Of a stretch of DNA of 64,000 bases, positions 51,931 to 62,423 are shown piece by piece. Position 1 is the first letter of the stretch; each line of letters begins with the position of its first letter. The stretch comes from Leishmania panamensis (taxonomy: Eukaryota > Euglenozoa > Kinetoplastea > Trypanosomatida > Trypanosomatidae), in contig NC_025864.1 in the NCBI RefSeq assembly GCF_000755165.1, positions 534,948 through 598,947 on the forward strand. Reading direction: 5' to 3'. The position numbers and the translations under genes were made by a program. The notes under the pieces are model-generated. The model was not told the origin of the DNA, searched no databases, and saw nothing but the letters and a program-made list of their open reading frames with translations.

Positions 51931-53948
51931 AGGCTCTCGGCTTTTCTAATCTTGACTGTGCATTTTCATGTCAGTGCCTCTGTGTGGAAGCAATTCGTCC
52001 CCATTCTCCGAGGCCTAGTGCACATCCTCACATTCATGGCACATACGACCTTCTACAGAAGTACGAAGGCAGGGGTTCCTTCCTGCTTACTCTACCTCAG
52101 TTCTTAATACTGCTCTCAGCTTTGCTTTGATTTGCTTTCTTGCCCTCTCCATATTTTCAATTATTGTCTGCTTTGTTTTTTTCTCTATCGCCCAGTACCG
52201 ACGACTTCAAAAATGACCTCCCCCTCTTATCTAGTTTCCCCGACCTTATTTTGTCTGTTTTCTTGTTAGCACCGCCTTCCACGGCGCCAGACTTTTTTTT
52301 CTCTTCCCCCACCTTTTTCTTGTTGGGGGAGGGGATGTTGCTATGGTTTGTTTCCATTCACCCTTTCTGAGTACCATTTCCCATGCTGCCTTCGACCGCT
52401 TATGTCTTCCTCACTGTTTTCTTGTGCCCATGTCTTTTATATCTCCAGGGATGAGACGAATTCGTTGTTCACAGCTCTTTCTCCGCTTTCCATTCTTTTG
52501 TAAATTGTTCCGCGAGGGGTTACCCAGTGAGTATCTTTTTTTCTTTTCAATCCTCGACTCGTGTGTGTGTGTGTGTTTCTTTTTTTTTTTGGGAGGGGGG
52601 TTTGACGGAGAGCACTGATGCTTCTAGTCCTTTTCGCTTTCCTCCCTTCACTCTTCGGTGCTCTTTTACATCCTAAAGGAAAAGGACCCGCACGCATTTT
52701 ATCCGTCCTTCTGCTACCTCTATCGCTTTATTGTTGTTTTGTTGCCATTGCGGCGACTAGTAGAGAGCTGCTGATTTCCCTACAATGCCCCTGCACCACA
52801 GCCCCCTTCTTTACATGTTCTTGTGGGCTCTTCCTCCTTTACCTTGATGACAGCGGTCACCGCAGTGCGTGACATCGGTGCCCAGTACCCCCAATCCGTG
52901 CGGGGAGGCCAAGGGGTCCCCATTCCTGCCAACGCCGAATCGCTTCTGGCAGCAACAGGCTCCAATGTCTGCGGCATGGGGAAGCCAGGCCAACGGATCT
53001 CTACTAACTTCGGCGGTCAGGTCGTGGGTGGCGTTGCGTCGGGTCGACCTGCGGCGCTGGGCACCCTTGCGGCATCCGTGCGGTGGGTGGGGTGTCGAGG
53101 CGGGTTGCGCATGTCTTAGCCGGCCCTCGCTGTCGGCTGATGTGGGTCCTGGGCGCCACCCCCGGGGGAGGCGCGGCATGGCGAGCACGACCGTGAGTCC
53201 GCGGGTGTTGTTTGCGGCCGGGGGCGGGGTGGGGGTTCGGCCTCGTGTTCCGCGGCGGCGAATGAACACGCTGAGAGAAATGTCTGTTAGGCACACTATA
53301 GACGGCCTTGAAGATGTTTGAAATTGTTCTCTTTTGCCCCCATTCTGCGCACGAAGGGCTTCAGTGTTTGCCTATTCCTTCATTTCTGATGTGGAGTGGA
53401 GCCAACAGTGGTACGCAATTCATTCAGAACGGAGAATTACAGGTGCTTGTATGTGCTAGTCTGGGTAAACTCTCCCCCATCTGCTTCGAAGGCTCCTTTG
53501 GAGGAGCACAAGGTTTCTTATTTTTCCCGCTGCAGGCGCTTCCTTTTCTGAGAGTGAGCCCCAGTGTCTTTTTCAGAACGATCGTTCATTGGTCTCTGGA
53601 AGGCAAACGGAAATGTGTGAATACCGGAAGAAATCAGTCCCTTCCTCCTTAACACATCTGATCTCAGCTCCATTCATCGCTACAACTGCCGTTCCTTCAT
53701 CTTTACGCGTTCCGCTCCTCTTCAAAAAGAGCGACCTAGTCAGAAGAACAAGTCTCACACAGAGAACCTGCAGGTGCTCTTCAGACTGAAGAAATCCCTA
53801 GAGCATCAAGGGGCATACACTTTCTCCATCCACCGTAGTTATCGAGGGCGCCCTCTGCATCATACACATAGACTGATAGACATCACATCACGTTTTTTTT
53901 CTTCCTGAGGTGTGCTTCAGCTCCTATTTTGTCTTGCACCCTGACGCC
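51931..53948. other. Spacer with full repeat C element
   Basis: No gene seen. It is T/CT-rich (52155-52330, 52520-52590, with a GT run at 52560-52577 and T run 52579-52590). The repeat C copy is at 52843-53270. 53271-53948 is ordinary spacer with a T run at 53893-53900 about 50 bp before the eIF4E start. Confidence 0.6.
52843..53270 (+). mobile_element. Repeat C, full copy 1: candidate short retroposon
   Basis: 52855-53269 (415 bp) matches 58319-58733 with one difference (C/T at 53172 in GGAGGCGCGG). The 12 bp before the identical core are similar (CTTGATGACAGC against CCTGATAAAGGG), so the element probably starts near 52843. The 3' side runs into CTGAGAGAAATG and not a clean A-tail, and no convincing target duplication was found around this copy. 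Neither strand has a recognisable protein. Confidence 0.8.
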
Positions 53949-54785
53949 ATGAATCCGAATAGGTGTTCCCCAGAGAGCGCTGCGACAGATGAGCAACCAC
54001 TTACTCTGCTGTGGGGGACGTGGGAGATGTGGTGCGACATCCCGCACCGACAGCAAGGCCACGGCACAGAAAATTCCAACTGGCTGGAGCAGGTAAAGAG
54101 CATCGGCTTGTTCGACAGTGCCGAAGGCTTCTGGGGGATATTCAACTGCACTATCTTGCCATCGCAGCTTCCACCGAACAGCTCCTATTACCTTTTTCGA
54201 AAACACATTGCCCCAATGTGGGAGCACGAGGCGAACCGTCGGGGTGGAAAGTGGATCATTCCCTTTACCAGCAAGGCGTCAGGGGGTGGGGGTGATTTGC
54301 AGCCCGTCGATGTGGCTTGGGAGACACTGTGCCTCTCTGCGATTGGGGAGCTCTTTCCTGGTGACGAGGAGGAGATTTGCGGCGTCACTGTGAGCCGCGG
54401 GAAGCAACGCGCCTTGCCCTCTGGCCACGTGGCGCCTCTGCTAAGTGAGTGGAAACTTTGTCTGTGGACTCGCCGTGCTGACGACAGGGTGTCGCAGATG
54501 GAGATTGCCGAGTACATCCGCAAGGAGCTGCGCCTAGGCCTCCTGTCGAAGGAGACGAGTAGAGATGGACGGAACGGCGAAATTGACACACCGATGGAGA
54601 TGCCATGGTCCCCAGACCGTTCTCCAGCTGCCAAGACGCGAGAGGCGTCTGGGTTTCCATCAGCAATCACCTATATGGCACACCGGGACTTGATGGAGGC
54701 AAGGCTGGACTTTGTGAAGGGCGGCAGCAGGGTTGCTCCAACGTTCAGGCCCAAGTACACTCTTGCAATCGATGTGAGGGGGTGA
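53949..54785 (+). CDS. Cap-binding translation factor, eIF4E-2 type
   Basis: 278 aa from the ATG at 53949; the frame opens upstream at a non-ATG codon. It carries the eIF4E fold: LLWGTWEMWCDIP (first beta strand with Trps), NWLEQVKSIGLFDSAEGFWGIFN (the helix and FWxxxN block), MWEHEANRRGGKWII (the W-E cap-stacking pair and conserved GGKW), and DVAWETLCLSAIGE. Long insertions before and after the last strands distinguish it from human eIF4E (217 aa) and agree with the larger LeishIF4E-2, about 280 aa and on chromosome 19 by memory. Trypanosomatids have six eIF4E paralogues binding the hypermethylated cap-4; IF4E-2 associates with polysomes rather than initiating complexes in published work I recall. 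Cytosolic. Assignment to eIF4E is certain and to type 2 likely. Confidence 0.88.
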   Translation: MNPNRCSPESAATDEQPLTLLWGTWEMWCDIPHRQQGHGTENSNWLEQVKSIGLFDSAEGFWGIFNCTILPSQLPPNSSYYLFRKHIAPMWEHEANRRGGKWIIPFTSKASGGGGDLQPVDVAWETLCLSAIGELFPGDEEEICGVTVSRGKQRALPSGHVAPLLSEWKLCLWTRRADDRVSQMEIAEYIRKELRLGLLSKETSRDGRNGEIDTPMEMPWSPDRSPAAKTREASGFPSAITYMAHRDLMEARLDFVKGGSRVAPTFRPKYTLAIDVRG

Positions 54786-55555
54786 AATCGTGTGATGCGA
54801 CACCTTGGCCTGTCAACCCCAACGCGTGCTGCGTGTCAGTGATTCTCCCATCAGCGGCTGTTGTGTGTCTTTTTGACCCCGTCGTGGCACGCACGCCAAT
54901 GCACCGCAACTTGCTGGACCATTGCCACGCCTCCTCGTTTCATTCGGCCATCAAGGAGGAAGATGTTTACCGCCCTTCACCTTTCGTTCACCTCATCTTT
55001 AGAAATCAGAGTACTTGTTTGCCACCTTATATTCCTGGGCACTCAAACACACACACACACCTTCAGAAAAGGCAGAAAAGTGTCTTCACACGCGCGCCCC
55101 CCCTGCTCTCGTCCGGGGCGTGTGTGCTCACTTGCGAGCACGTTACAACCACGCCAGTCTCAATGAAGATAATACTCATTGGCCAAGTAGGCGCTCTCAC
55201 TCGTCACGCCAATGGCTCTTTCTTAGGCTCGGTGGCACTTTCTCCATAACATAGTGAGTTCTCTGACACACAGGCGTGATGTGGCAAACACACATACATG
55301 ACTTGGAAACGCTGACCCTTCTTCCATTCTGCCTCTTTTCCCCATGACTCATTCTTTCCACTCTCTCTTCCTCCCTCGTCCACACCTCCTTTCTTGTTTC
55401 GCTTGTCACATGCATGCACCGGTGGCTCAGTGGATATCAGACACCCCTCCTCAACTTCCTTCAAGGTAGAAAACAAAGGAAAAGGGAGTTCGGACTTTGA
55501 ACGTGGTCTTGTTTCTCCCTTTCCCTTGCTTTTTCTTCTTCGTCGTGTTGGGAAG
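54786..55555. other. Spacer between eIF4E-2 and the second 'MFGRRV' gene
   Basis: No gene seen. It has a CA run at 55048-55059 and CT-rich tracts at 55337-55395 and 55515-55545, the latter ending 11 bp before the next ATG. Confidence 0.6.
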
Positions 55556-55900
55556 ATGTTTGGTCGCCGCGTCGCCAGTTCCTGCCGCATTCCGGCTAGC
55601 ATGTACGCCCGGCTGCACATAAGCTCCCCGCAGCAGGCCAATCGGATGCTCCCGCCATTAGTCCCCATCACCACCTCCATCTACCGCAGCGTGAGCGGTG
55701 GAACAGGAGCATTGGCGTTCTTGGGCACTGGAAGCGAAGTTGTACCGGCAAACTTGACATCCCCAGAGAACCTGCTCTCCCTTCTCTGTGTGACGCCGCA
55801 GGCACTACTCGGCATAATCAATGCCAATACTTTACTATTAAGGATGGTCTCCGATACGATGTGGACTTATAGTTTTACATTACTCCACGTTACCAGATGA
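55556..55900 (+). CDS. Short 'MFGRRV' family protein, unknown function (copy 2)
   Basis: 114 aa. The ATG at 55556 follows a strong pyrimidine tract (CCCTTTCCCTTGC onward). Residues 1-35 align with the protein at 10733-11095 (MFGRRV, a basic stretch without acids, HI near residue 21, QAN-RMLP), then similarity fades. The N terminus (MFGRRVASSCRIPASMYARLH) looks like a mitochondrial targeting peptide. The C-terminal half contains LTSPENLLSLLCVTPQALLGIINANTLLL, a helical hydrophobic segment. No family is recognised. Two copies 45 kb apart with a conserved start suggest selection on the leader at least. Confidence 0.55.
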   Translation: MFGRRVASSCRIPASMYARLHISSPQQANRMLPPLVPITTSIYRSVSGGTGALAFLGTGSEVVPANLTSPENLLSLLCVTPQALLGIINANTLLLRMVSDTMWTYSFTLLHVTR

Positions 55901-57297
55901 TATGATGTCGGCTCATCCTCCTCGACACTGAGAATAGGTTCAGGCAGAGTACTGAAGACGAGAGGCGGGAAGCAAGGCCTGCTCTGACGATAAGGTTCCT
56001 CGAATGTGTAACTCACCTTATCTCTCTTTTCTCCACCGATCCACCGCTCACCTACCTGCCTATCACAGAAGTTTATTGAGAGGTCTTGCTTTCCTTTGGC
56101 AGGTTGTTCACATCTTTTAATCCCTTTCTTCCTCTTTTTTGCACACTCTCTCTTGGTGTTTGCGTGTGCAATCGTCTAAGCAATGACAAGCGAATGGCAT
56201 CCAAGGTGCAACACTGTCGTGTTTTTCGGGTGCTCTTTCCGTGGTGCACTCTCTGACCCTTTTCCCCTCCAGAGATGAGAGGCGGTCTTCGCAGCGCCGC
56301 GGTTGGCTGATGGAGGGGGTCATCAGGTCATCGTTGCATAAAGGGGGCGCTCATGGAAACAAGTCGTACCAATCTCTGCCGTGCTCTTTCCCACATGACT
56401 GTTGACTGGATCACGACACTGTTAGCCGCGTTTCTCTGTCCCTGGATCAGCACAAATGCAGCGACTGTTGGCAACCCTTTTTTTTGTCTTGTTTTGCGCC
56501 CATTTGCATCGATTCGGAGCGTGCCTGTGAGTGTGTGCCCTTCAGTGCGCTTGCGTGAGTCTTTGGTTCACTGCCTCTCACGGAGGGGTGGAGAGGTGAG
56601 TGGGTGGGTGGGGGCGCATCATGTTTATGGCGAGCCTCACACTTTACCTTTTTTTTTCTGTGCGTCCTTCGCTCGTACTGTTTCTCTTGCACGCTGGCGG
56701 TTCATCTTGTCGCTTCCTTTTTGGCTCAGGTGTCACTGATTGTAAGTGTAAGGGGAAAATAGTGGCCAAACCAGAGCACACAACCACAAAAGGGTGGGTG
56801 GGTGGGTGGAGGAGGGAACAACCACAAAAGAAACACATCCCCTGAGGCAGCGGTGAGACGCAGATGCCATTTGCACCGCAGCGCTGCTTCAGTGGCGGCA
56901 TGTGCGTGGATGTGGCACATTGTATCTGCACGACCTCGCAGAGTGCGCGATATGTCTCTCTCTATTGACTGTACGAGTGAACATGCACATAGCAATGAGT
57001 CGAAGCGATGAATTGTTATGCTGGAACTTCTCTAATTTTCCCTCTTCTTTCCTCCTCCTCATCTGTCTTCAGGGTTTTCCCGTTTCAGACTCCTTCGGGC
57101 TCTTCTCTCTTCATAATCACGGGCGCTGGTTTAGCACTCTTTAATCCGACGCGTGCGAATACAACAGCAGGTTACCTTCACTGTTTACCCGGCCAGCTAG
57201 TTTCTCCCACTTCCAATTTTTCCTCTTCCTTCTAGCGCATGTAGGTGTATATATCTATTTCCTTTGCTCATCTTTCACAACTTCTACCTGATTCAGT
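55901..57297. other. Spacer upstream of the TPT transporter
   Basis: No gene seen. It contains T runs near 56478-56486 and 56648-56656, a GGGT repeat near 56794-56812, and the CT-rich tract with AG at 57212-57235. Confidence 0.6.
57212..57235 (+). promoter_or_regulatory. Pyrimidine tract and candidate trans-splice acceptor for the TPT transporter
   Basis: Pyrimidine-rich TTTTTCCTCTTCCTTCTAG ends in AG at 57234-57235. If used, the leader would be about 62 nt and would contain ATG directly followed by TAG at 57239-57244. A second AG lies at 57295-57296, one base before the gene's ATG, and is less likely. Confidence 0.45.
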
Positions 57298-58263
57298 ATG
57301 TCAACAGAGCAGACTCGCATTTTGTTCTACCTGGGGCTGAACGCGTTGAGCAGCATCGGCATTGTGTACACGAACAAAGTGATCTTCGTACGCTACGGCT
57401 TCACCTATGGCACTCTCCTGACAGCAATTCACTTCCTCATCACAACCCTTGGGTTGTTCATCTGCCGCATCATGGGTGTCTTTGAGCCCAAGCGCGTTCC
57501 TGTCGCCAAGATCCTTCCTCTTTGCTTGGGATTCTGCGGTTTTGTGGCCCTGACCAACCTGTCGCTGATATACAATAGCATTGGTTTCTATCAGCTCACC
57601 AAAGTGCTGACGACGCCCATGCTGGTTGTCATTCAGACCCTTTACTATCAAAAGACATTTTCCATGAAGGTGAAGCTCTCCTTGACGGCCATTTGCACCG
57701 GTGTGAGTCTCGCCACGGTGAGCGATGCCACGGCCAACGTGGCGGGTACGCTGATAGGCCTTTCGGCGCTTTTTATTACGTGCATGTATCAAATATGGGT
57801 GGGAACGAAGCAGAAGGAGTTTCAGTGCGACAGCTTTCAGCTTCTCTATAATCAGGCTTCCCTTTCGTGCGCAATGCTGCTGCCCATTGCGTACTTCGCC
57901 GACGATCTCGCGCACAAGTACTACGCCCCATGCTGGCCCACCGTCCTACTCATCATTTTCTCAGGATTCCTGGCATTTTTGGTGAACATCTCCATTTTCC
58001 TGGTGATTGGCAAGACGTCCCCCGTGACGTACAACGTGCTGGGGCACTTCAAGCTGTGTGTCATTCTCTCTCTCGGGTTTCTGGGGTTTGGCGACCCGAT
58101 TAATGCGCGCATCTTCCTCGGCATCATCATTACGCTATTCGGGGTGGTCTGGTACACGCATCTAAATATGCTAGAAGCGGGAAAAAAGGAGGTTGTCAAT
58201 CTCCAGGACAAGCACGAGGAGAAGCACTTCAATGTCGATGAAAATGATGAAAAGGGCGCGTAA
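57298..58263 (+). CDS. TPT/nucleotide-sugar-type transporter (SLC35E-like)
   Basis: 321 aa with about ten hydrophobic helices, the drug/metabolite superfamily layout. Typical triose-phosphate-translocator family features are NKVIFVRYGFTYGTLLTAIHF near the N terminus, the FVALTNLSLIYNSIGFYQLTKVLTTPMLVVIQ segment (Asn-Ser-Ile-Gly-Phe-Tyr-Gln then KVLTTP), and GKTSPVTYNVLGHFKLCVILSLGFLGFG in the eighth to ninth helices. The C terminus is charged and cytosolic (KHEEKHF...DEKGA). The closest animal group by motif is SLC35E3/E4; these are Golgi-type antiporters of uncertain substrate, in Leishmania possibly UDP-sugars for glycoconjugate synthesis. The first ATG is used. A repeat C retroposon sits 45 bp behind the stop codon. 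Confidence 0.87.
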   Translation: MSTEQTRILFYLGLNALSSIGIVYTNKVIFVRYGFTYGTLLTAIHFLITTLGLFICRIMGVFEPKRVPVAKILPLCLGFCGFVALTNLSLIYNSIGFYQLTKVLTTPMLVVIQTLYYQKTFSMKVKLSLTAICTGVSLATVSDATANVAGTLIGLSALFITCMYQIWVGTKQKEFQCDSFQLLYNQASLSCAMLLPIAYFADDLAHKYYAPCWPTVLLIIFSGFLAFLVNISIFLVIGKTSPVTYNVLGHFKLCVILSLGFLGFGDPINARIFLGIIITLFGVVWYTHLNMLEAGKKEVVNLQDKHEEKHFNVDENDEKGA

Positions 58264-58296
58264 TAGACTGCTACTTTTTTTTTCCTTTCACTCCGT

Positions 58297-58760
58297 CCAG
58301 CTCGTCCCTGATAAAGGGGGTCACCGCAGTGCGTGACATCGGTGCCCAGTACCCCCAATCCGTGCGGGGAGGCCAAGGGGTCCCCATTCCTGCCAACGCC
58401 GAATCGCTTCTGGCAGCAACAGGCTCCAATGTCTGCGGCATGGGGAAGCCAGGCCAACGGATCTCTACTAACTTCGGCGGTCAGGTCGTGGGTGGCGTTG
58501 CGTCGGGTCGACCTGCGGCGCTGGGCACCCTTGCGGCATCCGTGCGGTGGGTGGGGTGTCGAGGCGGGTTGCGCATGTCTTAGCCGGCCCTCGCTGTCGG
58601 CTGATGTGGGTCCTGGGCGCCACCCCCGGGGGAGGTGCGGCATGGCGAGCACGACCGTGAGTCCGCGGGTGTTGTTTGCGGCCGGGGGCGGGGTGGGGGT
58701 TCGGCCTCGTGTTCCGCGGCGGCGAATGAACACTCTGAAAAAAAAAACGCCCAGCTCGTC
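58297..58760 (+). mobile_element. Repeat C, full copy 2 with A-tail and target-site duplication
   Basis: The 415-bp core at 58319-58733 is followed by CTCTG and a 10-A run (58738-58747). The insert is bracketed by CCAGCTCGTC at 58297-58306 and again at 58751-58760; counting CG[T/C] before each, the match is 13 bp with one mismatch. An A-tail plus ~12-bp duplication is the signature of LINE-mediated (TPRT) insertion, as in ingi/L1Tc-mobilised RIME/NARTc elements. It lies 3' of the transporter gene, presumably in its 3' UTR. Confidence 0.88.
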
Positions 58761-59887
58761 TGAATCTCTTTTACTAATGGCGACAAGCGTTCTTCTGGAT
58801 GTCAAAACAGTGTTGTGTGCGCAAGTCTTGTCACGTATTATTATGCGTACTGCTTGGTAGTTGTGCGAGTGACTCTGGCAAGGAGATGAGGAGAGGAAAC
58901 GTGAGCAAAAAGCACGAGCGGAAAGTCACGACACTCATTGGATATATATATATATATATATACATACATACATGCATATTATATCTTTTGATAACTTTTC
59001 TCGTTAGCGTCCTACACACCATTGTACACAGCGTGGCCAATTTTTGACAACACGCGTGCGATGAGAAGAGCGAGTTTTCGTTTACTTTCTGCTGTTTTTT
59101 TTTCGTTGCCTGCTAATAAATGCTCGCATAACTTGAGAAGGATACTCGGGATATCGCATGCACACTATGGGGAGGTAATTCCTTTACCCGATGAGACACA
59201 GTTGTTCCTTCCCATGGTCCCATGCACAGCACTTGTGGGCCGCTGGCATTCGAAGTGCCTATATGCGGCTGCTTTTTTTCCCTTTGTGCATGCGCACTAT
59301 GTTTTTCGTCCTTTTATGTTCTGCAGAAGGAAGGGAAGATTTTGCGAAGTACCCCCACTCGTTGCGGACAGATAGTGCTGCCCAGGCAGACATCAAGTCA
59401 GGACCGGCCGTGACGCTCTATGATAATAATACCATCCACATGCTTAGTGACAAGGGGCTGCAGTCCTTTTTCTTGCAGCTATCGCACTGAGTGTGCAGCA
59501 ATGAAGCTGCGGTTTGAACTGCTGCGAAGGGAACTCGGTCAGCCAAGAGACAGAGGAATACGTGTGGCTGCTATCCCAGGCTCACCCTCTCCCTCCCCAC
59601 GGCGCTTGGCACGGGCCCTACAACGGTGCAGGGTGGCACAGTACAACGCACGTGGACCCCAATGCTGGCGCTACTCGACCGTCGCGTGCACCACTCGCTT
59701 CAGCTTGTCTAATCCGCAGTAGCCAAAGGGCGCCGCAGCGAAGATGCTACGACTGCAAAATCGGCAATGTCAGAATCCCCGACGCCAACTGCATAGACAA
59801 CGCACCTGGTCATCGGTCTCAGACGCCAGGCCAACGCCCTCCGAAATCGCGCTACACAGTGCGACACGCTGAGAGAAAAGCTACCTG
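58761..59887. other. Spacer after the retroposon
   Basis: No gene seen. A TA/TACA microsatellite occupies 58941-58974 and T runs occur at 59094-59103 and 59273-59280. The open frame at 59514-60173 enters the DIRE fragment that starts at 59888 and may include more of it upstream. Confidence 0.5.
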
Positions 59888-60182
59888 GCGGCAACTCTCC
59901 CCCAGCAAGGAGGAAGCATGTCCAACCTGTGAGATGACGAAGAGGTTTATCCTCGCCCCGCTCCGCACGGACTGCTGCCCACACTCTCGATTTCTGCAGC
60001 GACGGGTGACTCGCGGCGACAGCATGACGTGCGGATGGTGTGCTGCCCGCTACTCCGCTGGCATTGTGGTACCCCCACCCCCGCTTGTGTTTACCATGAG
60101 GGCGGCCGATCCGGCGTTGTGCCCGGCATGCTACACAAGACTCGCGGACCGCTCGAGGCTCGCAGCGATCTGATCACGTGCA
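59888..60182 (+). mobile_element. DIRE fragment: C-terminal zinc-finger tail of a LINE polyprotein
   Basis: Matches 16443-16738 with few changes, and 5614-5665 inverted. The frame reads CPTCEMTKRF, LAPLRTDCCPHSRFLQ, CGWCAARYSAG, DPALCPACYTRLADRS and stops at 60171-60173. The order CCPH - CGWC - CPAC before a stop is what I would expect at the C-terminal end of an ingi/L1Tc-clade ORF. Upstream sequence to about 59500 may be further degenerate element. Confidence 0.6.
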
Positions 60183-62423
60183 CCCCCACTCGCGCTGCTT
60201 GGCTTCCCCTGCCGGGTGTCTATGGCTGCCCCCCTGTGCCCCCTCCGCCTGACACCCCCACCGCAGCGTCCCGCTTGTCGCGGCACACGCGGGCACGCCA
60301 TTCAGACACGCCCCCGGTGGCATCGACGGAGGTGGCAGGCGAAGGCAGCGAGCTCCCCGACAGTCACGCCGTCCTGAAACAGGCCCCGGGATCTGAAAGT
60401 GCGAGCACTGTGCGCCCGCGCTGCCAGCCAAGGCTGGCCTGGTGTGTCGCATCCAAACAAAGCGTGCAGAGGCCGGAGGAGCACGAGGGGTAGTCGTGAG
60501 CGGCGCAACGCGCCTGAGGGCGAAGCATGGCATACAAACCGGGTGCCGGGGGTCAGAGGGCCCTGACTTGGAGCTGGCCCACCCCCTCCTTGGGCTCGTC
60601 CGGCATGCGCCTGGATCACCCCCTGCTACCCGCATGGCAGACCCCGCCGCTTCCGCCTCCGAGCAGGATCCTGGAGGCGGATCGCCTGGATCCAGGCGGG
60701 CAGTCCACCAAGGCCCGTCTGGTGCCCATCGCGCAGCACGCGTGCGGAGAGGGGACGCGGCGGAACGCGACGATCCCGCTAGACGCATGGCCCGATGCGG
60801 CGGCAGACGGCTCGTCCTTGGCGATCAGTGGGGAAGGGGGGCACAGGTGAGCTGTGGTCGCGTCTATGCGTGTCGTTGTTGACTTGGTCATAGTGGGGTG
60901 GACGCGCTGGGAGATAGAAAGGAGTAAGATGCAGTAAAATGTCTTTGGTGCAAATCAACTTTTTTTCTGTCTTAGGAGGTCACTCATCATGGGTGTAGCG
61001 GCCTCAGCCAGGTTGTGTAGCGTGTGCTGTGAGGGCAGCAGGATGAGGGTGTTCATTGGCGAGAAGAAGAACGGCATTCGTTCCCCTGTTGTCTTCCCTT
61101 TTTTTTTTGGGCCTTGATGGTGTGTGGACGGACTGGGATGGAGGGCGTTGAGAATTGGTGGGAGAGTGAAAGGCGAAGAAAACGACAAAAAAAGGTGAGG
61201 GGTGAGTGGCCAATAACGGGCGTCTATTTTTGTTTCGTTTTTTGGACTCTCTAGTAAATTCGAACGCGGCACAGTTTCCCTTTTTTGAGAGCGTGGCAGG
61301 CGCAGGAACGAAGCTGCGCTTTTTCTCCGAGTGCGCCGATCATCTTTCCCTCCTCCCTTTCTCTATCCGTGCAGCAGATGGTTGCAACAACAAGAGGATC
61401 GCTTCTGACGGCTTGCAAGGGATTCGTCATGGGCAAGTACTCCATGCTCTTAACGGCAGGCACAAATGTGTGAGTGGGTGTGCATATCGCGTTTCCTGCG
61501 GCTTTCCCTCCTGTAGAGTTACCTTCTCCTCCCCTCACCAGGGATAGAAAAGCATTTGCTCTTTTCTTTTGAGACCCTTCACCAATCGACGTTAAGCTGC
61601 CCTGTAGCTTGGACTTAACCACGCTTGCTGCTTATCGTGTACTGTATCACACGTGTGAAGCCACCACAGAAAGTAATGCGCCTTGCAGCGTGCTGATGAG
61701 TGCTGCATGTATGGACACGTATACACGTATGAGGAGACTACGTTCTGCACTTCGAAGTTTCCCTTTCGCTGCCAGGTGCCCCATTCGTACCACAGGAGTG
61801 GTTAGCAAGAAGCGAAGGCTTTTAGATAGGTCTGCTTCCCTTGGCAAGCTCGCAGTAGCGCAAGCATCAGCAGTGTATGGCTAAACCATCGCAGTCTCCC
61901 GGTGTTGTAGCACCTCTAACGAAGAGACGCCGCGTGGTCGCCCTGCGGCGTTCACCCTCTGTTGACCCTCGGCCGCTAAGGTGCTCGCTTAAGTCCACTT
62001 TCGATAGCTCTGCCCTATGTTTTCATCACTTTCTTGCTTCTCTTCCTCTCTTCACTTAGTGCGACAACGCACCAAACACAGTTCTGCCCGTAGGTGGCGG
62101 CGTTGAGGGGGCGCGTGTGTGGGAAACGTGTAGGGCACTACTCTGGCAGTTTGCACATCTGGTCACCTTTGCGAGTGCGCTCTGCAAGCGGCCACCTCTT
62201 CGTGCATGCGAGGAGGCGCAAGCACCAAACCGCCTCCGCTTCTCTACTTGCTGAAAACTGACCCTCAGACCTTTTTGACCGCGCGCTGCATAACACCGCT
62301 CCAAGAGCGAAGGTGGCCACATTCTTGTCGCTACAACGCAGTGCACAAGTCTAGAGACAGGCGCCACGCCAGTTATGTTTTGGTTTGCTTCCAGAGCCTA
62401 ATCCCACTTCCTCAGGTGTGACA
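60183..62423. other. Long spacer upstream of the terminal ORF
   Basis: No supportable gene. 60183-60880 is GC-rich with open frames on both strands and may be decayed retroelement. On the minus strand, GVTVGELAAFACHLRRCHRG near 60322-60381 resembles a C2H2-like remnant. 60880-62423 is lower in GC, with a T run at 61100-61109 and CT tracts near 61349-61370 and 62025-62057; one of the latter could provide the splice acceptor for the next gene. Confidence 0.45.

Noticed and set aside
58333..58860. 175-aa plus and 294-aa minus frames in repeat C
   Set aside because: They are read through the retroposon and its GC-rich core; the minus frame runs into the antisense of the transporter gene. No domain on either strand.
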